DNA from: Betaproteobacteria bacterium
Lineage (GTDB): Bacteria; Pseudomonadota; Gammaproteobacteria; Burkholderiales; SG8-39
NCBI GenBank assembly: GCA_009693345.1
Contig: SHXL01000108.1
Span: forward strand, 1-9,298
DNA length: 9,298 nt
Reading direction: 5' to 3'
Positions 1 to 7,428 of the stretch are shown piece after piece (positions within the stretch are counted from its first letter, which is position 1; every line of letters begins with the position of its first letter). The notes under the pieces were generated by a model. That model was given only the letters and a program-made list of their open reading frames with translations, had not been told where the DNA came from and ran no database searches. The translations under genes and the position numbers were made by a program.

Positions 1-106
1 GCACCTGCGCGAGATACATCGCCGCGAACTTGCCAGCGCCGATGAGTCCCACGCGGAGGGGTTTGCCTTGGTTTTCCCGCTCAAGAAGCTTGGCGTAGAG
101 GTTCAT
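1..106 (-). CDS. NAD(P)-binding oxidoreductase, N-terminal fragment (homoserine-dehydrogenase-like/SAF type)
   Basis: Only the first 35 codons are present; the gene runs off the left edge. The start is the ATG at 104-106, with an AAGGA ribosome-binding site (minus-strand reading of 115-119) 8 bases upstream. After a short amphipathic lead (MNLYAKLLEREN...) comes a beta strand and glycine loop, GLIGAGKFAAMY at about residues 20-31. This is a Rossmann GxGxxA dinucleotide-binding motif. The lead plus this motif resembles the N-terminus of homoserine-dehydrogenase-like oxidoreductases that carry a SAF domain further on. That assignment comes from memory of the family; the SAF part is outside the window. 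The gene overlaps the 3' end of the dioxygenase gene by 26 bp, so the two are almost certainly co-transcribed and may act on the same compound. The Rossmann fold is fairly sure; the substrate is unknown. Confidence 0.7.
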   Translation of the reverse strand, partial: MNLYAKLLERENQGKPLRVGLIGAGKFAAMYLAQV

Positions 107-914
107 TGAACCGGTCCTTCCAGGGCAGCGCAACCTCGTATTCCTTCAACAGGCAATCGTCCGGCAGGCACTGGATGGGCGTGAAATCGCGGTGCGCGAT
201 GTAGTCCGGACGCTTGAAGCGGCGGATATGGTTCGACACTGCGCACAGCGACAGGTACACGCTCACCCGGTTCCAGGGCGACAGGTTCGAGCTCGAGGCA
301 TGCACCAGGCAGCTGTGGAACAGCAGCATCGAACCCGGCGCCCCCTTCGGCGCGACGATGCCGCCGCGGTCGACCAGTTTCTTTATCGTTTCATCCGAAA
401 TAACCCAAAGCGGATAGCTCGTGGTGCTCGTATCGTGGCCGGCGTCGAGCACCCCCAGCTTGTGGCTGCCCGGGATGAACATCAGCGGCCCGTTGAACTC
501 GTTCACCTCGTCGAGGAAGATCGCCACGTTCATGGCGCGCGCCTCGGGCATCTGGTCGTCGTTCCTCCAGGTGCCGTAGTCCTGGTGCCACTGCCAGACG
601 TCGCCGTCGAAGGCCTGCTTGCCGTTGATCTTGAACTGGTGCATGTAGAGGTCTTCGCCGATCAGCTGCCGCACCGGCTCGACCATGCGCGGATGCCGGG
701 CCAGCCGGGCGAACGGGGCGCTATAAAGGTGCGCGGCAAAATTGGTGCGCACCACGTCGCCCGTCCTCTCGCGAACGTTCTCGGGCCGGCGCTGGGCGTA
801 GAGCGCAGGCACCTCGTCCTGCAGGACCTTGACCTCATCCGGCCTGAACAGGCCGGGGAAAAACAGGTAGCCGTCGCGCTCGAAACTTTCGATCTGGCTT
901 TGCGTGAGTTTCAT
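81..914 (-). CDS. Phytanoyl-CoA dioxygenase (PhyH) family Fe(II)/2-oxoglutarate oxygenase, EctD-like
   Basis: A 277-residue cytoplasmic non-haem iron oxygenase, expected to hydroxylate a small metabolite using O2 and 2-oxoglutarate. The iron-binding HxD is His110-Gln-Asp112 in the stretch WHQDYGTW. The distal ligand is probably His205 (LVHASSSN), and Arg216 (NRVSVY) is placed to bind the 2-oxoglutarate carboxylate. The segment FNGPLMFIPGSHK (about 140-152) is characteristic of the PhyH/ectoine-hydroxylase branch. The start chosen is the ATG at 912-914: it gives the family-typical MKLTQSQIESFERDGYLF opening and has a GGGAG ribosome-binding site about 7 bases upstream. An in-frame TTG at 971 would add 19 atypical residues and overlap the divergent gene's start, so it was not used. 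There is no ectABC here, so ectoine need not be the substrate; PhyH relatives act on many compounds. Its 3' end overlaps the oxidoreductase gene. Family sure, substrate unknown. Confidence 0.88.
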   Translation of the reverse strand: MKLTQSQIESFERDGYLFFPGLFRPDEVKVLQDEVPALYAQRRPENVRERTGDVVRTNFAAHLYSAPFARLARHPRMVEPVRQLIGEDLYMHQFKINGKQAFDGDVWQWHQDYGTWRNDDQMPEARAMNVAIFLDEVNEFNGPLMFIPGSHKLGVLDAGHDTSTTSYPLWVISDETIKKLVDRGGIVAPKGAPGSMLLFHSCLVHASSSNLSPWNRVSVYLSLCAVSNHIRRFKRPDYIAHRDFTPIQCLPDDCLLKEYEVALPWKDRFNEPLRQAS

Positions 915-932
915 GGATGATCTCCCGGGGCC

Positions 933-948
933 CATGTATCCATGTATT
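933..948. repeat. Tandem CATGTAT repeat, possible operator
   Basis: CATGTATC (933-940) is followed directly by CATGTATT (941-948). The second copy also forms an imperfect dyad with the following bases (ATGTA/TAGAT, 942-954). The repeats lie in the 62-bp gap between divergent genes and overlap the candidate -10 box, where an operator would be expected. AT-rich short dyads of this kind suit regulators such as GntR or LysR types, but no regulator gene is visible, so this is inference. Confidence 0.35.
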
Positions 949-951
949 ATA
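946..951 (-). promoter_or_regulatory. Candidate -10 element for the dioxygenase operon
   Basis: Read on the minus strand, 946-951 is a perfect TATAAT. It sits 31 bases upstream of the dioxygenase ATG, giving a short leader that holds the ribosome-binding site. No good -35 box lies at 16-18 bases; TTGCCC is present but only 14 bases away. The promoter may therefore need an activator. Confidence 0.45.
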
Positions 952-960
952 GATTCTCCA

Positions 961-967
961 AAGGAGG
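961..967 (+). promoter_or_regulatory. Strong Shine-Dalgarno site for the solute-binding protein gene
   Basis: AAGGAGG, a full match to the anti-Shine-Dalgarno sequence, lies 9 bases before the ATG at 977. It fixes the start of the solute-binding protein and implies high translation, as is usual for abundant periplasmic binding proteins. Confidence 0.8.
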
Positions 968-976
968 GCAATACCC

Positions 977-2551
977 ATGCGATTCAACCGTTACTTGGCG
1001 ATCGTGCTCGCCACCGCAGCCCTGGCCGCCGCTCCCGTGCACGCCGTGACGCTCAAATGGGCAGCGCAGAACGACGTCATCACGCTCGACCCGCATTCCC
1101 AGAACCACGCCACCACCAACGGCATCATGCAGCATGTCTACGAAGGACTGGTGCGCTTCGACAGGAAGTTCAAGGTCGAACCGTCACTCGCCACCAGCTG
1201 GCAGTTCGTGACGCCGACGCAGGTGCGATTCAATCTGCGCAAGAACATCAAGTTCCACGATGGCAACCCGTTCACGGCGGATGACGTGGTGTTCTCCTAT
1301 GGCCGCATCATGCAGCCCCAGGGCACCATGCAGATCTATGTGCAGGGCGTGAAGGAAGTCAAAAAGATCGACGATCACACCGTGGACCTGATCCTGTCGG
1401 GCCCCAATCCGGTGCTGCTGCCCAATCTGGTCGACTTCCGCATCATGAGCCGCGCCTGGTCGGCGAAGAACAGGTCCGAGAACGTGCAGGATTTCAAGGG
1501 CAAGGAGGACACCTACGCTTCGCGCAACACCAACGGCACCGGGCCCTACCTCCTCAAGCTCTGGGAACCTGACAAGCGCATCGTGATGCAGGCAAATCCG
1601 GCGTGGTGGGACAAGATCGAGGGCAATGTGACGGAGGTGATCTATACGCCGATCAAGTCCGACCAGACCCGGGTTGCCGCGCTGCTGGCCGGCGACGTGG
1701 ACCTGCTTACCGACCTGCCCACGCAGGACGTGGTGCGCCTGAGCAAGGATGCGAAGCTCAAAGTCCTCGAGGGCGCGGAAAACCGGACCATCTTCATCGG
1801 CATGGACCAATTCAGCAACGAGCTGAAGTTCTCGGACGTCAAGGGCAAGAACCCCTTCAAGGACGTCCGGGTGCGCCGCGCGCTGAACATGGCGGTGGAC
1901 CGCGAGGCGATCCGCCGGGTCACCATGCGCGGCCTTTCGATTCCCGCCGCGATCATGGTTGCGCCGAGCGTGCACGGCTGGTCGGCCGATCTCGACAAGG
2001 TGTCGCCGGTGAACGTCGATGGGGCGAAGAAGCTGCTCGCCGAAGCCGGCTATCCGAGCGGATTTTCCTTCCAGCTCGATTGCCCGAACAACCGCTATGT
2101 CAACGACGAGGAAATCTGCCAGGCGCTGGTAGGCATGTGGTCGCGAATCGGCCTGAAGGTGCGCCTGCTCGCGCAGTCGATGCCGATCTTCATCGCCAAG
2201 ATCCAGAACTTCGACCACGACGCCTACATGCTGGGCTGGGGCGTGTCGAATTTCGACACCAACTATTCGCTGTTCTCGCTGGTGCATTCCAAGACCACGG
2301 GCGCGGCCGGCAGCTTCAACCTGGGCCGCATCAACGACACCAAGCTCGACGCGCTCATTCAGGCGATCAACATCGAAAGCGACGTGAAGAAGCGCGACGG
2401 GATGCTGCGCGAAGGCCTGACGATCACGCGCGACCAGTACTACTATGTGCCGCTGCACCACCAACTGCGGCCGTGGGCGATGAAGACGAACGTGACCACG
2501 GTCTACAAGTCCGACGACCGACCGGAAGCGCGCTACGCGAGGGTCAACTAG
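977..2551 (+). CDS. ABC transporter substrate-binding protein, family 5 (peptide/nickel/opine type)
   Basis: A 524-residue periplasmic binding protein of the SBP_bac_5 (DppA/OppA/NikA-like) family, which captures a ligand and delivers it to an inner-membrane ABC permease. Residues 1-23 form a clear Sec signal peptide: basic MRFNRY, a hydrophobic Leu/Ala core, and a cleavage site after VHA. The mature protein opens with TLKWAAQNDVITLDPH. The family signature lies at about 61-110, including LATSWQF, VRFNLRKNIKFHDGNPFTADDVVFSY (96-107 hold the core HDGNPFTADDVV). Length fits the family, and no lipobox cysteine is seen. No permease or ATPase genes accompany it: the next gene downstream is convergent and abuts directly. 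The transporter partners must be elsewhere. It is divergent from the dioxygenase/oxidoreductase pair, so a shared substrate is plausible but unproven. Peptides, opines, glycosides or modified amino acids are all possible ligands. Confidence 0.92.
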   Translation: MRFNRYLAIVLATAALAAAPVHAVTLKWAAQNDVITLDPHSQNHATTNGIMQHVYEGLVRFDRKFKVEPSLATSWQFVTPTQVRFNLRKNIKFHDGNPFTADDVVFSYGRIMQPQGTMQIYVQGVKEVKKIDDHTVDLILSGPNPVLLPNLVDFRIMSRAWSAKNRSENVQDFKGKEDTYASRNTNGTGPYLLKLWEPDKRIVMQANPAWWDKIEGNVTEVIYTPIKSDQTRVAALLAGDVDLLTDLPTQDVVRLSKDAKLKVLEGAENRTIFIGMDQFSNELKFSDVKGKNPFKDVRVRRALNMAVDREAIRRVTMRGLSIPAAIMVAPSVHGWSADLDKVSPVNVDGAKKLLAEAGYPSGFSFQLDCPNNRYVNDEEICQALVGMWSRIGLKVRLLAQSMPIFIAKIQNFDHDAYMLGWGVSNFDTNYSLFSLVHSKTTGAAGSFNLGRINDTKLDALIQAINIESDVKKRDGMLREGLTITRDQYYYVPLHHQLRPWAMKTNVTTVYKSDDRPEARYARVN

Positions 2552-2824
2552 CTACTTAGCCGGGACCCGGAAGAATACTTCGTCGTTCTTGACCATCCCG
2601 AGCTCGTAGCGGGCGCGCTCTTCGATCGCGTCGTGGCCCTGCTTCAGGTCCTTGACCTCGGCGGCGAGAGCGCCGTTTCTCGTTTCGAGGCGCGCGTTCT
2701 TCTGCTGCTGCGCGTCCAGCTGGCGGTCCACTTCCCAGACGCGCAGCCAGCCGCCCTTGCCCAGCCAGAGCGGATACTGGATGGCGAGGATGAGCGCGAC
2801 AAGGACGCCAGAGAGGATTTTCAT
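2552..2824 (-). CDS. ftsB: Cell division protein FtsB
   Basis: A 90-residue bitopic divisome protein. FtsB pairs with FtsL and FtsQ in the inner membrane and helps activate septal FtsWI peptidoglycan synthesis. Residues 3-21 form one transmembrane helix with a short cytoplasmic N-terminus. It is followed by the family-typical QYPLWLGKGGWLRVWEV and a periplasmic coiled coil, about 29-66, with LDAQQQKNARLETRN and a heptad pattern. The C-terminal block EERARYELGMVKNDEVFF (about 67-85) matches the FtsQ-binding region of the family. Size and the position directly after eno are typical of proteobacteria. Its ATG overlaps the eno stop codon in ATGA, and no good Shine-Dalgarno site lies before it, so translation is probably coupled to eno. 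It is the last gene of the operon and ends flush against the convergent solute-binding protein gene. Confidence 0.95.
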   Translation of the reverse strand: MKILSGVLVALILAIQYPLWLGKGGWLRVWEVDRQLDAQQQKNARLETRNGALAAEVKDLKQGHDAIEERARYELGMVKNDEVFFRVPAK

Positions 2825-4104
2825 CTCAGTTGGAGAAACGCCTCCCGGCCCGGATAGCTCACCGAATCGCCCAGGTCTTCCTCGATGCGCAGCAGCTGGT
2901 TGTATTTCGAGGTGCGGTCGGAGCGCGACAGCGCGCCGGTCTTGATCTGCAGGGCATTCGTGCCGACCGCGATGTCGGCGATGGTGGTGTCCTCGGTTTC
3001 GCCGGAGCGGTGCGATATCACGGTGCCGTACCCGGAGCGCTTCGCCAGCTCGATGGCAGCGAAGGTTTCCGACAGCGTCCCGATCTGGTTCACCTTGATC
3101 AGGATCGCGTTCGCCGCGCCCTGCCGCACGCCCTCGCGCAGCAGCCTGGTGTTGGTGACGAAGACATCGTCGCCCACGATCTGCACTTTCTTCCCGAGGC
3201 GCGCGGTGAGCAGCTTCCAGCCCGCCCAGTCTGCCTCCGCCATCCCGTCCTCGATCGACACGATCGGATACTTGTCGGCGAGCCCCGCGAGATAATCACA
3301 CAGTTCGTTTGACGTATAGCTTTTTCCTTCAGATTTAAAAACATAACGACCATCCTGATAAAACTCGCTGGCAGCGCAGTCCAAAGCGAGCAGCACGTCC
3401 TTGCCGGCGGTGTAGCCGGCCTTGTCCACGGCCTCGAGGATCAATTCGATCGCCGCCGCATGCGTCGGCAGGTTGGGTGCGAAACCGCCCTCGTCACCGA
3501 CTGATGTGGGCATTCCTTTGGAATTTATTATTTTTTTCAAGGAAGAAAAAACTTCAGCCCCGCAGCGCAACGCCTCGCGGAACGAGCTCATTCCGACCGG
3601 CACGATCATGAATTCCTGCATGTCGAGATTGTTGTTGGCGTGCGGGCGGCCGTTGACCACGTTCATCAGGGGCACCGGCATCTGCATCGGGCCCGCGCCG
3701 CCGAAATAGCGGTACAGAGGCAGGCCGGATTCCTCGGCCGCGGCCTTGGCCGCCGCCATCGACACCGCGAGGATGGCGTTGGCGCCGAGGCGTGACTTGT
3801 TTTCGGTGCCATCCAACTCACACAACGTTTGGTCGATGAACGCCTGCTCTGAGGCGTCCAGGCCGACAATCGCCTCCGATATTTCGGTGTTGACCGATTC
3901 CACCGCTCTCAGCACGCCCTTGCCGCCGTAGCGCTTCGCGTCGCCGTCGCGCAATTCGATCGCTTCCCGGCTGCCGGTCGAGGCGCCCGAAGGCACCGCG
4001 GCGCGCCCCATGGCGCCGGACTCGAGCAGGACATCCGCTTCGACGGTCGGATTGCCGCGAGAGTCGAGAATTTCCCTCGCAACGATATCGACGATAGAGC
4101 TCAT
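2821..4104 (-). CDS. eno: Enolase (phosphopyruvate hydratase)
   Basis: A 427-residue glycolytic enzyme that interconverts 2-phosphoglycerate and phosphoenolpyruvate with Mg2+; in many proteobacteria it is also part of the RNA degradosome. Aligned by eye to E. coli enolase, the key residues are present: Glu164 (DMQEF), catalytic Glu205 (GDEGG), metal ligands Asp242 (LDCAASEF), Glu285 (SIEDG) and Asp312 (GDDVF), catalytic base Lys337 (LIKVNQ), His365-Arg366-Ser367 (SHRSGETED) and Lys388 (QIKTG). Phosphate-loop residues SGASTGSREA are at 39-48. One oddity: the mobile loop after residue 150 reads NGRPHANNN, where the family normally has NGG-x-HA, so Arg153 and Pro154 replace Gly and usually Ala, Ser or Glu. 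His155 is kept. Two stretches (about 3304-3350 and 3511-3555) are strikingly AT-rich compared with the rest. The start codon overlaps the kdsA stop and has its own strong ribosome-binding site. Confidence 0.97.
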   Translation of the reverse strand: MSSIVDIVAREILDSRGNPTVEADVLLESGAMGRAAVPSGASTGSREAIELRDGDAKRYGGKGVLRAVESVNTEISEAIVGLDASEQAFIDQTLCELDGTENKSRLGANAILAVSMAAAKAAAEESGLPLYRYFGGAGPMQMPVPLMNVVNGRPHANNNLDMQEFMIVPVGMSSFREALRCGAEVFSSLKKIINSKGMPTSVGDEGGFAPNLPTHAAAIELILEAVDKAGYTAGKDVLLALDCAASEFYQDGRYVFKSEGKSYTSNELCDYLAGLADKYPIVSIEDGMAEADWAGWKLLTARLGKKVQIVGDDVFVTNTRLLREGVRQGAANAILIKVNQIGTLSETFAAIELAKRSGYGTVISHRSGETEDTTIADIAVGTNALQIKTGALSRSDRTSKYNQLLRIEEDLGDSVSYPGREAFLQLR

Positions 4105-4948
4105 GACTTGTCCTTTTTCACCAGGTTTTCTGCGAAACCACTCTTTTTTACCACGCGGTCGAGTTCGACCAGCGTTTCCAACAGGCGTTGCATGTGCTGC
4201 AGCGGCCAGGCATTGGGCCCGTCCGACAGTGCCTTGTCCGGATTCGGGTGCGTTTCCATGAACAACCCGGAAATGCCGGTGGCCACCGCGGCGCGCGCCA
4301 GCACCGGGATGAATTCACGCTGGCCGCCGGAGCTGGTGCCCTGACCGCCCGGCAATTGCACCGAATGCGTGGCGTCGAAGACGACCGGGCAATCCGTGTC
4401 GCGCATGATCGCGAGCGAGCGCATGTCGGAAACGAGATTGCCGTAGCCGAACGAAAAACCGCGCTCGCAGACGAGAATATTTTCTTTTTTAGAGGACTCT
4501 CTCGCTTTATCAACAACGTTCTTCATTTCCTGCGGCGACAGGAACTGACCTTTCTTGATGTTCACCGGCTTTCCCGCCGAGGCGACCGCGTGAATGAAAT
4601 CCGTCTGCCGGCACAGGAATGCCGGCGTCTGCAGCACGTCCACTACCGCAGCCACCGGTTCGACCTCATTCTTCTCATGCACGTCCGTCAGCAGCGGCAC
4701 CCCAAGCTGGCGCTTGACCTCGGCGAGGATCTTCAATCCCTTGTCCATGCCCAGGCCGCGGAACGACTTGCCGGAACTCCGGTTGGCCTTGTCGTAGGAA
4801 GACTTGAAGATGAACGGCACGCCGAGCCGGGAGGTGATCTCCTTCAGGCGCCCCGCCGTCTCGATCTGCAGTTCCAGCGACTCCACCACGCAGGGGCCGG
4901 CAATGAGAAACAGCGGCCTGTCGAGGCCGGCCTCGAAACCGCACAGCT

Positions 4949-4952
<4 letters not shown>
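4101..4952 (-). CDS. kdsA: 3-deoxy-8-phosphooctulonate (Kdo-8-P) synthase, metal-dependent class
   Basis: A 283-residue cytoplasmic enzyme that condenses phosphoenolpyruvate with arabinose 5-phosphate to make Kdo 8-phosphate, the precursor of the inner-core sugar of lipopolysaccharide. The opening FLIAGPCVVES carries Cys21 at the metal-ligand position. His196 (DATHSVQLPGG), Glu233 (FMETHPNP) and Asp244 (LSDGPN) match the other ligands of the Aquifex-type metal enzyme, with nearly identical spacing. E. coli KdsA, a non-metal enzyme, has Asn in place of the Cys. Other conserved blocks are IFKSSYDKANRSS (48-60), FRGLGMDKGL (64-73), LCRQTDF (113-119) and NIKKGQFLSP (131-140). The gene lies between pyrG and eno with ATGA overlaps at both ends, so expression should follow the operon. 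A stretch around residues 142-160 uses unusually AT-rich codons. Note that an upstream phosphoenolpyruvate consumer is next to the enzyme that makes phosphoenolpyruvate. Confidence 0.96.
4111..4115 (-). promoter_or_regulatory. Shine-Dalgarno site of eno inside the kdsA 3' end
   Basis: The minus strand reads AAGGA here, 6 bases before the eno ATG (4102-4104). Unlike kdsA and ftsB, eno therefore has a strong site of its own within the preceding gene and could be translated more than its neighbours, as glycolytic demand would require. Confidence 0.6.
4486..4513 (-). promoter_or_regulatory. Promoter-like sequence inside kdsA, facing eno
   Basis: On the minus strand TTGATA (4508-4513, 5 of 6 to the -35 consensus) is followed after 16 bases by TAAAAA (4486-4491, 4 of 6 to the -10). 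It lies within an AT-rich island in otherwise GC-rich DNA, about 380 bases before eno. It could supply extra eno/ftsB transcripts, but AT-rich DNA yields such matches by chance. Confidence 0.25.
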
Positions 4953-6616
<1,664 letters not shown>

Positions 6617-6629
6617 TGACGCCGAGCAG

Positions 6630-6655
6630 GGCGTAAAAGTGGGAGTTTACACGCC
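6630..6655. repeat. Imperfect inverted repeat in the pyrG leader/promoter region
   Basis: GGCGTAAA (6630-6637) and TTTACACGCC (6646-6655) are complementary apart from a two-base bulge, with an 8-base loop. The dyad covers the candidate -10 and spacer of pyrG. It could be an operator or a weak hairpin ending FecR transcripts. No T-run follows on either strand, so it is not a standard intrinsic terminator. Confidence 0.4.
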
Positions 6656-6660
6656 TTCAA
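6632..6660 (-). promoter_or_regulatory. Candidate promoter of the pyrG operon
   Basis: In the 69-bp gap before pyrG the minus strand has TTGAAG (6655-6660, 4 of 6) and TTTACG (6632-6637, 3 of 6) separated by 17 bases, placing the transcript start near 6625. The match is weak, but this gap is the only non-coding DNA upstream of the operon inside the window. Read-through from the FecR gene is an alternative. Confidence 0.3.
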
Positions 6661-6685
6661 CCCGTAGCTCAAACGCGATGACCAA

Positions 6686-7405
6686 TTACCGGATGACGCA
6701 CTCCAGCTCGCCCGCCCGCCCGACACCGCCACCGCCGCCCATGGTGGCGACGATGGCCTGCGGCGGCAGCGTCTCGCGGATGCCCTGGCTCGCCGGGATC
6801 GTCACGGGAACCACGGTGGACGAAGCCACGTAGCCGAACTGGCCAAGCGAGAATTCCAGCGCGCCTGCCGCCGTGGTGACCACGATCCTGCCGTCGGCGA
6901 CGTCCACGTGCAGGCCGTTGGCCGGCGGGCTTCCGGTGGGCGATGGAACACTGGCGCAATCGTTGTTGCAGACCAGGGCACCGAAATGGGTGCCGCGGAT
7001 GCCGATCGTCGCCGTGGGCGTGTTGTAGCTCGCGCGGCCCGGATTGCGCCGCCCGAGCAGCCCGGTGACGCTGCGCATTCCTCCTTTCAGCAGCGACACG
7101 ACAAAACTGTCGCGGTCGGGATTGCCGTCCTCGAAGCGGAAGGCATCGATCTTGATCTGGGTGCCGGGGCGCATCACCACTTCGCTGCCATCCGTGAATT
7201 TCACCCGCGCATAACTGTTGTCCGCGGTCACCAGCTCGTCACCTTCAATGACCTCCGAGCGGATCGACAGGATCCGCGAGACGCCGTCTGCCCCTCGCGC
7301 GACCACCGCGCCCGAGAGGTTCGTGATCTGGCCCGTAAGCGCGAGCGCCGCCTGCGGCAGCGCCATCAGCGCGAGAATTGCGAGATTAACCGCAGCGCGG
7401 AACAC
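6686..7405 (-). CDS. Secreted FecR-domain protein
   Basis: About 239 residues. A Sec signal peptide (hydrophobic LAILALMALPQAALA, likely cut after ALA at residue 22) precedes a FecR-type domain. The domain runs from about GQITNLSGAVVARG to PTATIGIRGTHF, with the usual core of SEVIEGDELVTADNSYARVKF, DGSEVVMRPGTQI and LKGGMRSVTG. A Cys pair (CNNDC) follows and the protein ends in ELECVIR. It lacks the cytoplasmic anti-sigma region of true FecR, so it is a periplasmic or surface protein of unknown role. Such genes often sit beside haemagglutinin-like genes in betaproteobacteria. I chose the GTG at 7403-7405 because GAGGAAA stands 6 bases before it. An in-frame ATG at 7432 adds 9 residues and makes an ATGA overlap with the upstream frame, but has no ribosome-binding site. 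It is followed by pyrG in the same direction. Confidence 0.82.
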   Translation of the reverse strand: MFRAAVNLAILALMALPQAALALTGQITNLSGAVVARGADGVSRILSIRSEVIEGDELVTADNSYARVKFTDGSEVVMRPGTQIKIDAFRFEDGNPDRDSFVVSLLKGGMRSVTGLLGRRNPGRASYNTPTATIGIRGTHFGALVCNNDCASVPSPTGSPPANGLHVDVADGRIVVTTAAGALEFSLGQFGYVASSTVVPVTIPASQGIRETLPPQAIVATMGGGGGVGRAGELECVIR

Positions 7406-7411
7406 GCCGTT

Positions 7412-7416
7412 TCCTC
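7412..7416 (-). promoter_or_regulatory. Shine-Dalgarno site deciding the FecR-protein start
   Basis: The minus strand reads GAGGA here, continuing as AA, with 6 bases before the GTG at 7405. This is a much better start signal than that before the ATG at 7432. Confidence 0.5.
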
Positions 7417-7428
7417 GCGCCCGAGCCG

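Noticed and set aside
915..971. Extended dioxygenase start at the TTG of 971
   Set aside because: It adds 19 residues unlike the family, and the ATG at 914 has a ribosome-binding site and the conserved N-terminus.
1184..2464. A 426-codon open frame antisense to the solute-binding protein gene
   Set aside because: The product has no recognisable domain and shows the same shadow composition; the plus-strand gene has a signal peptide, a family signature and a strong ribosome site.
2552..2600. Terminator hairpin between ftsB and the solute-binding protein gene (CCGGGACCCGG at 2560-2570)
   Set aside because: The loop would be a single base, it lies inside ftsB, and no T-run follows.
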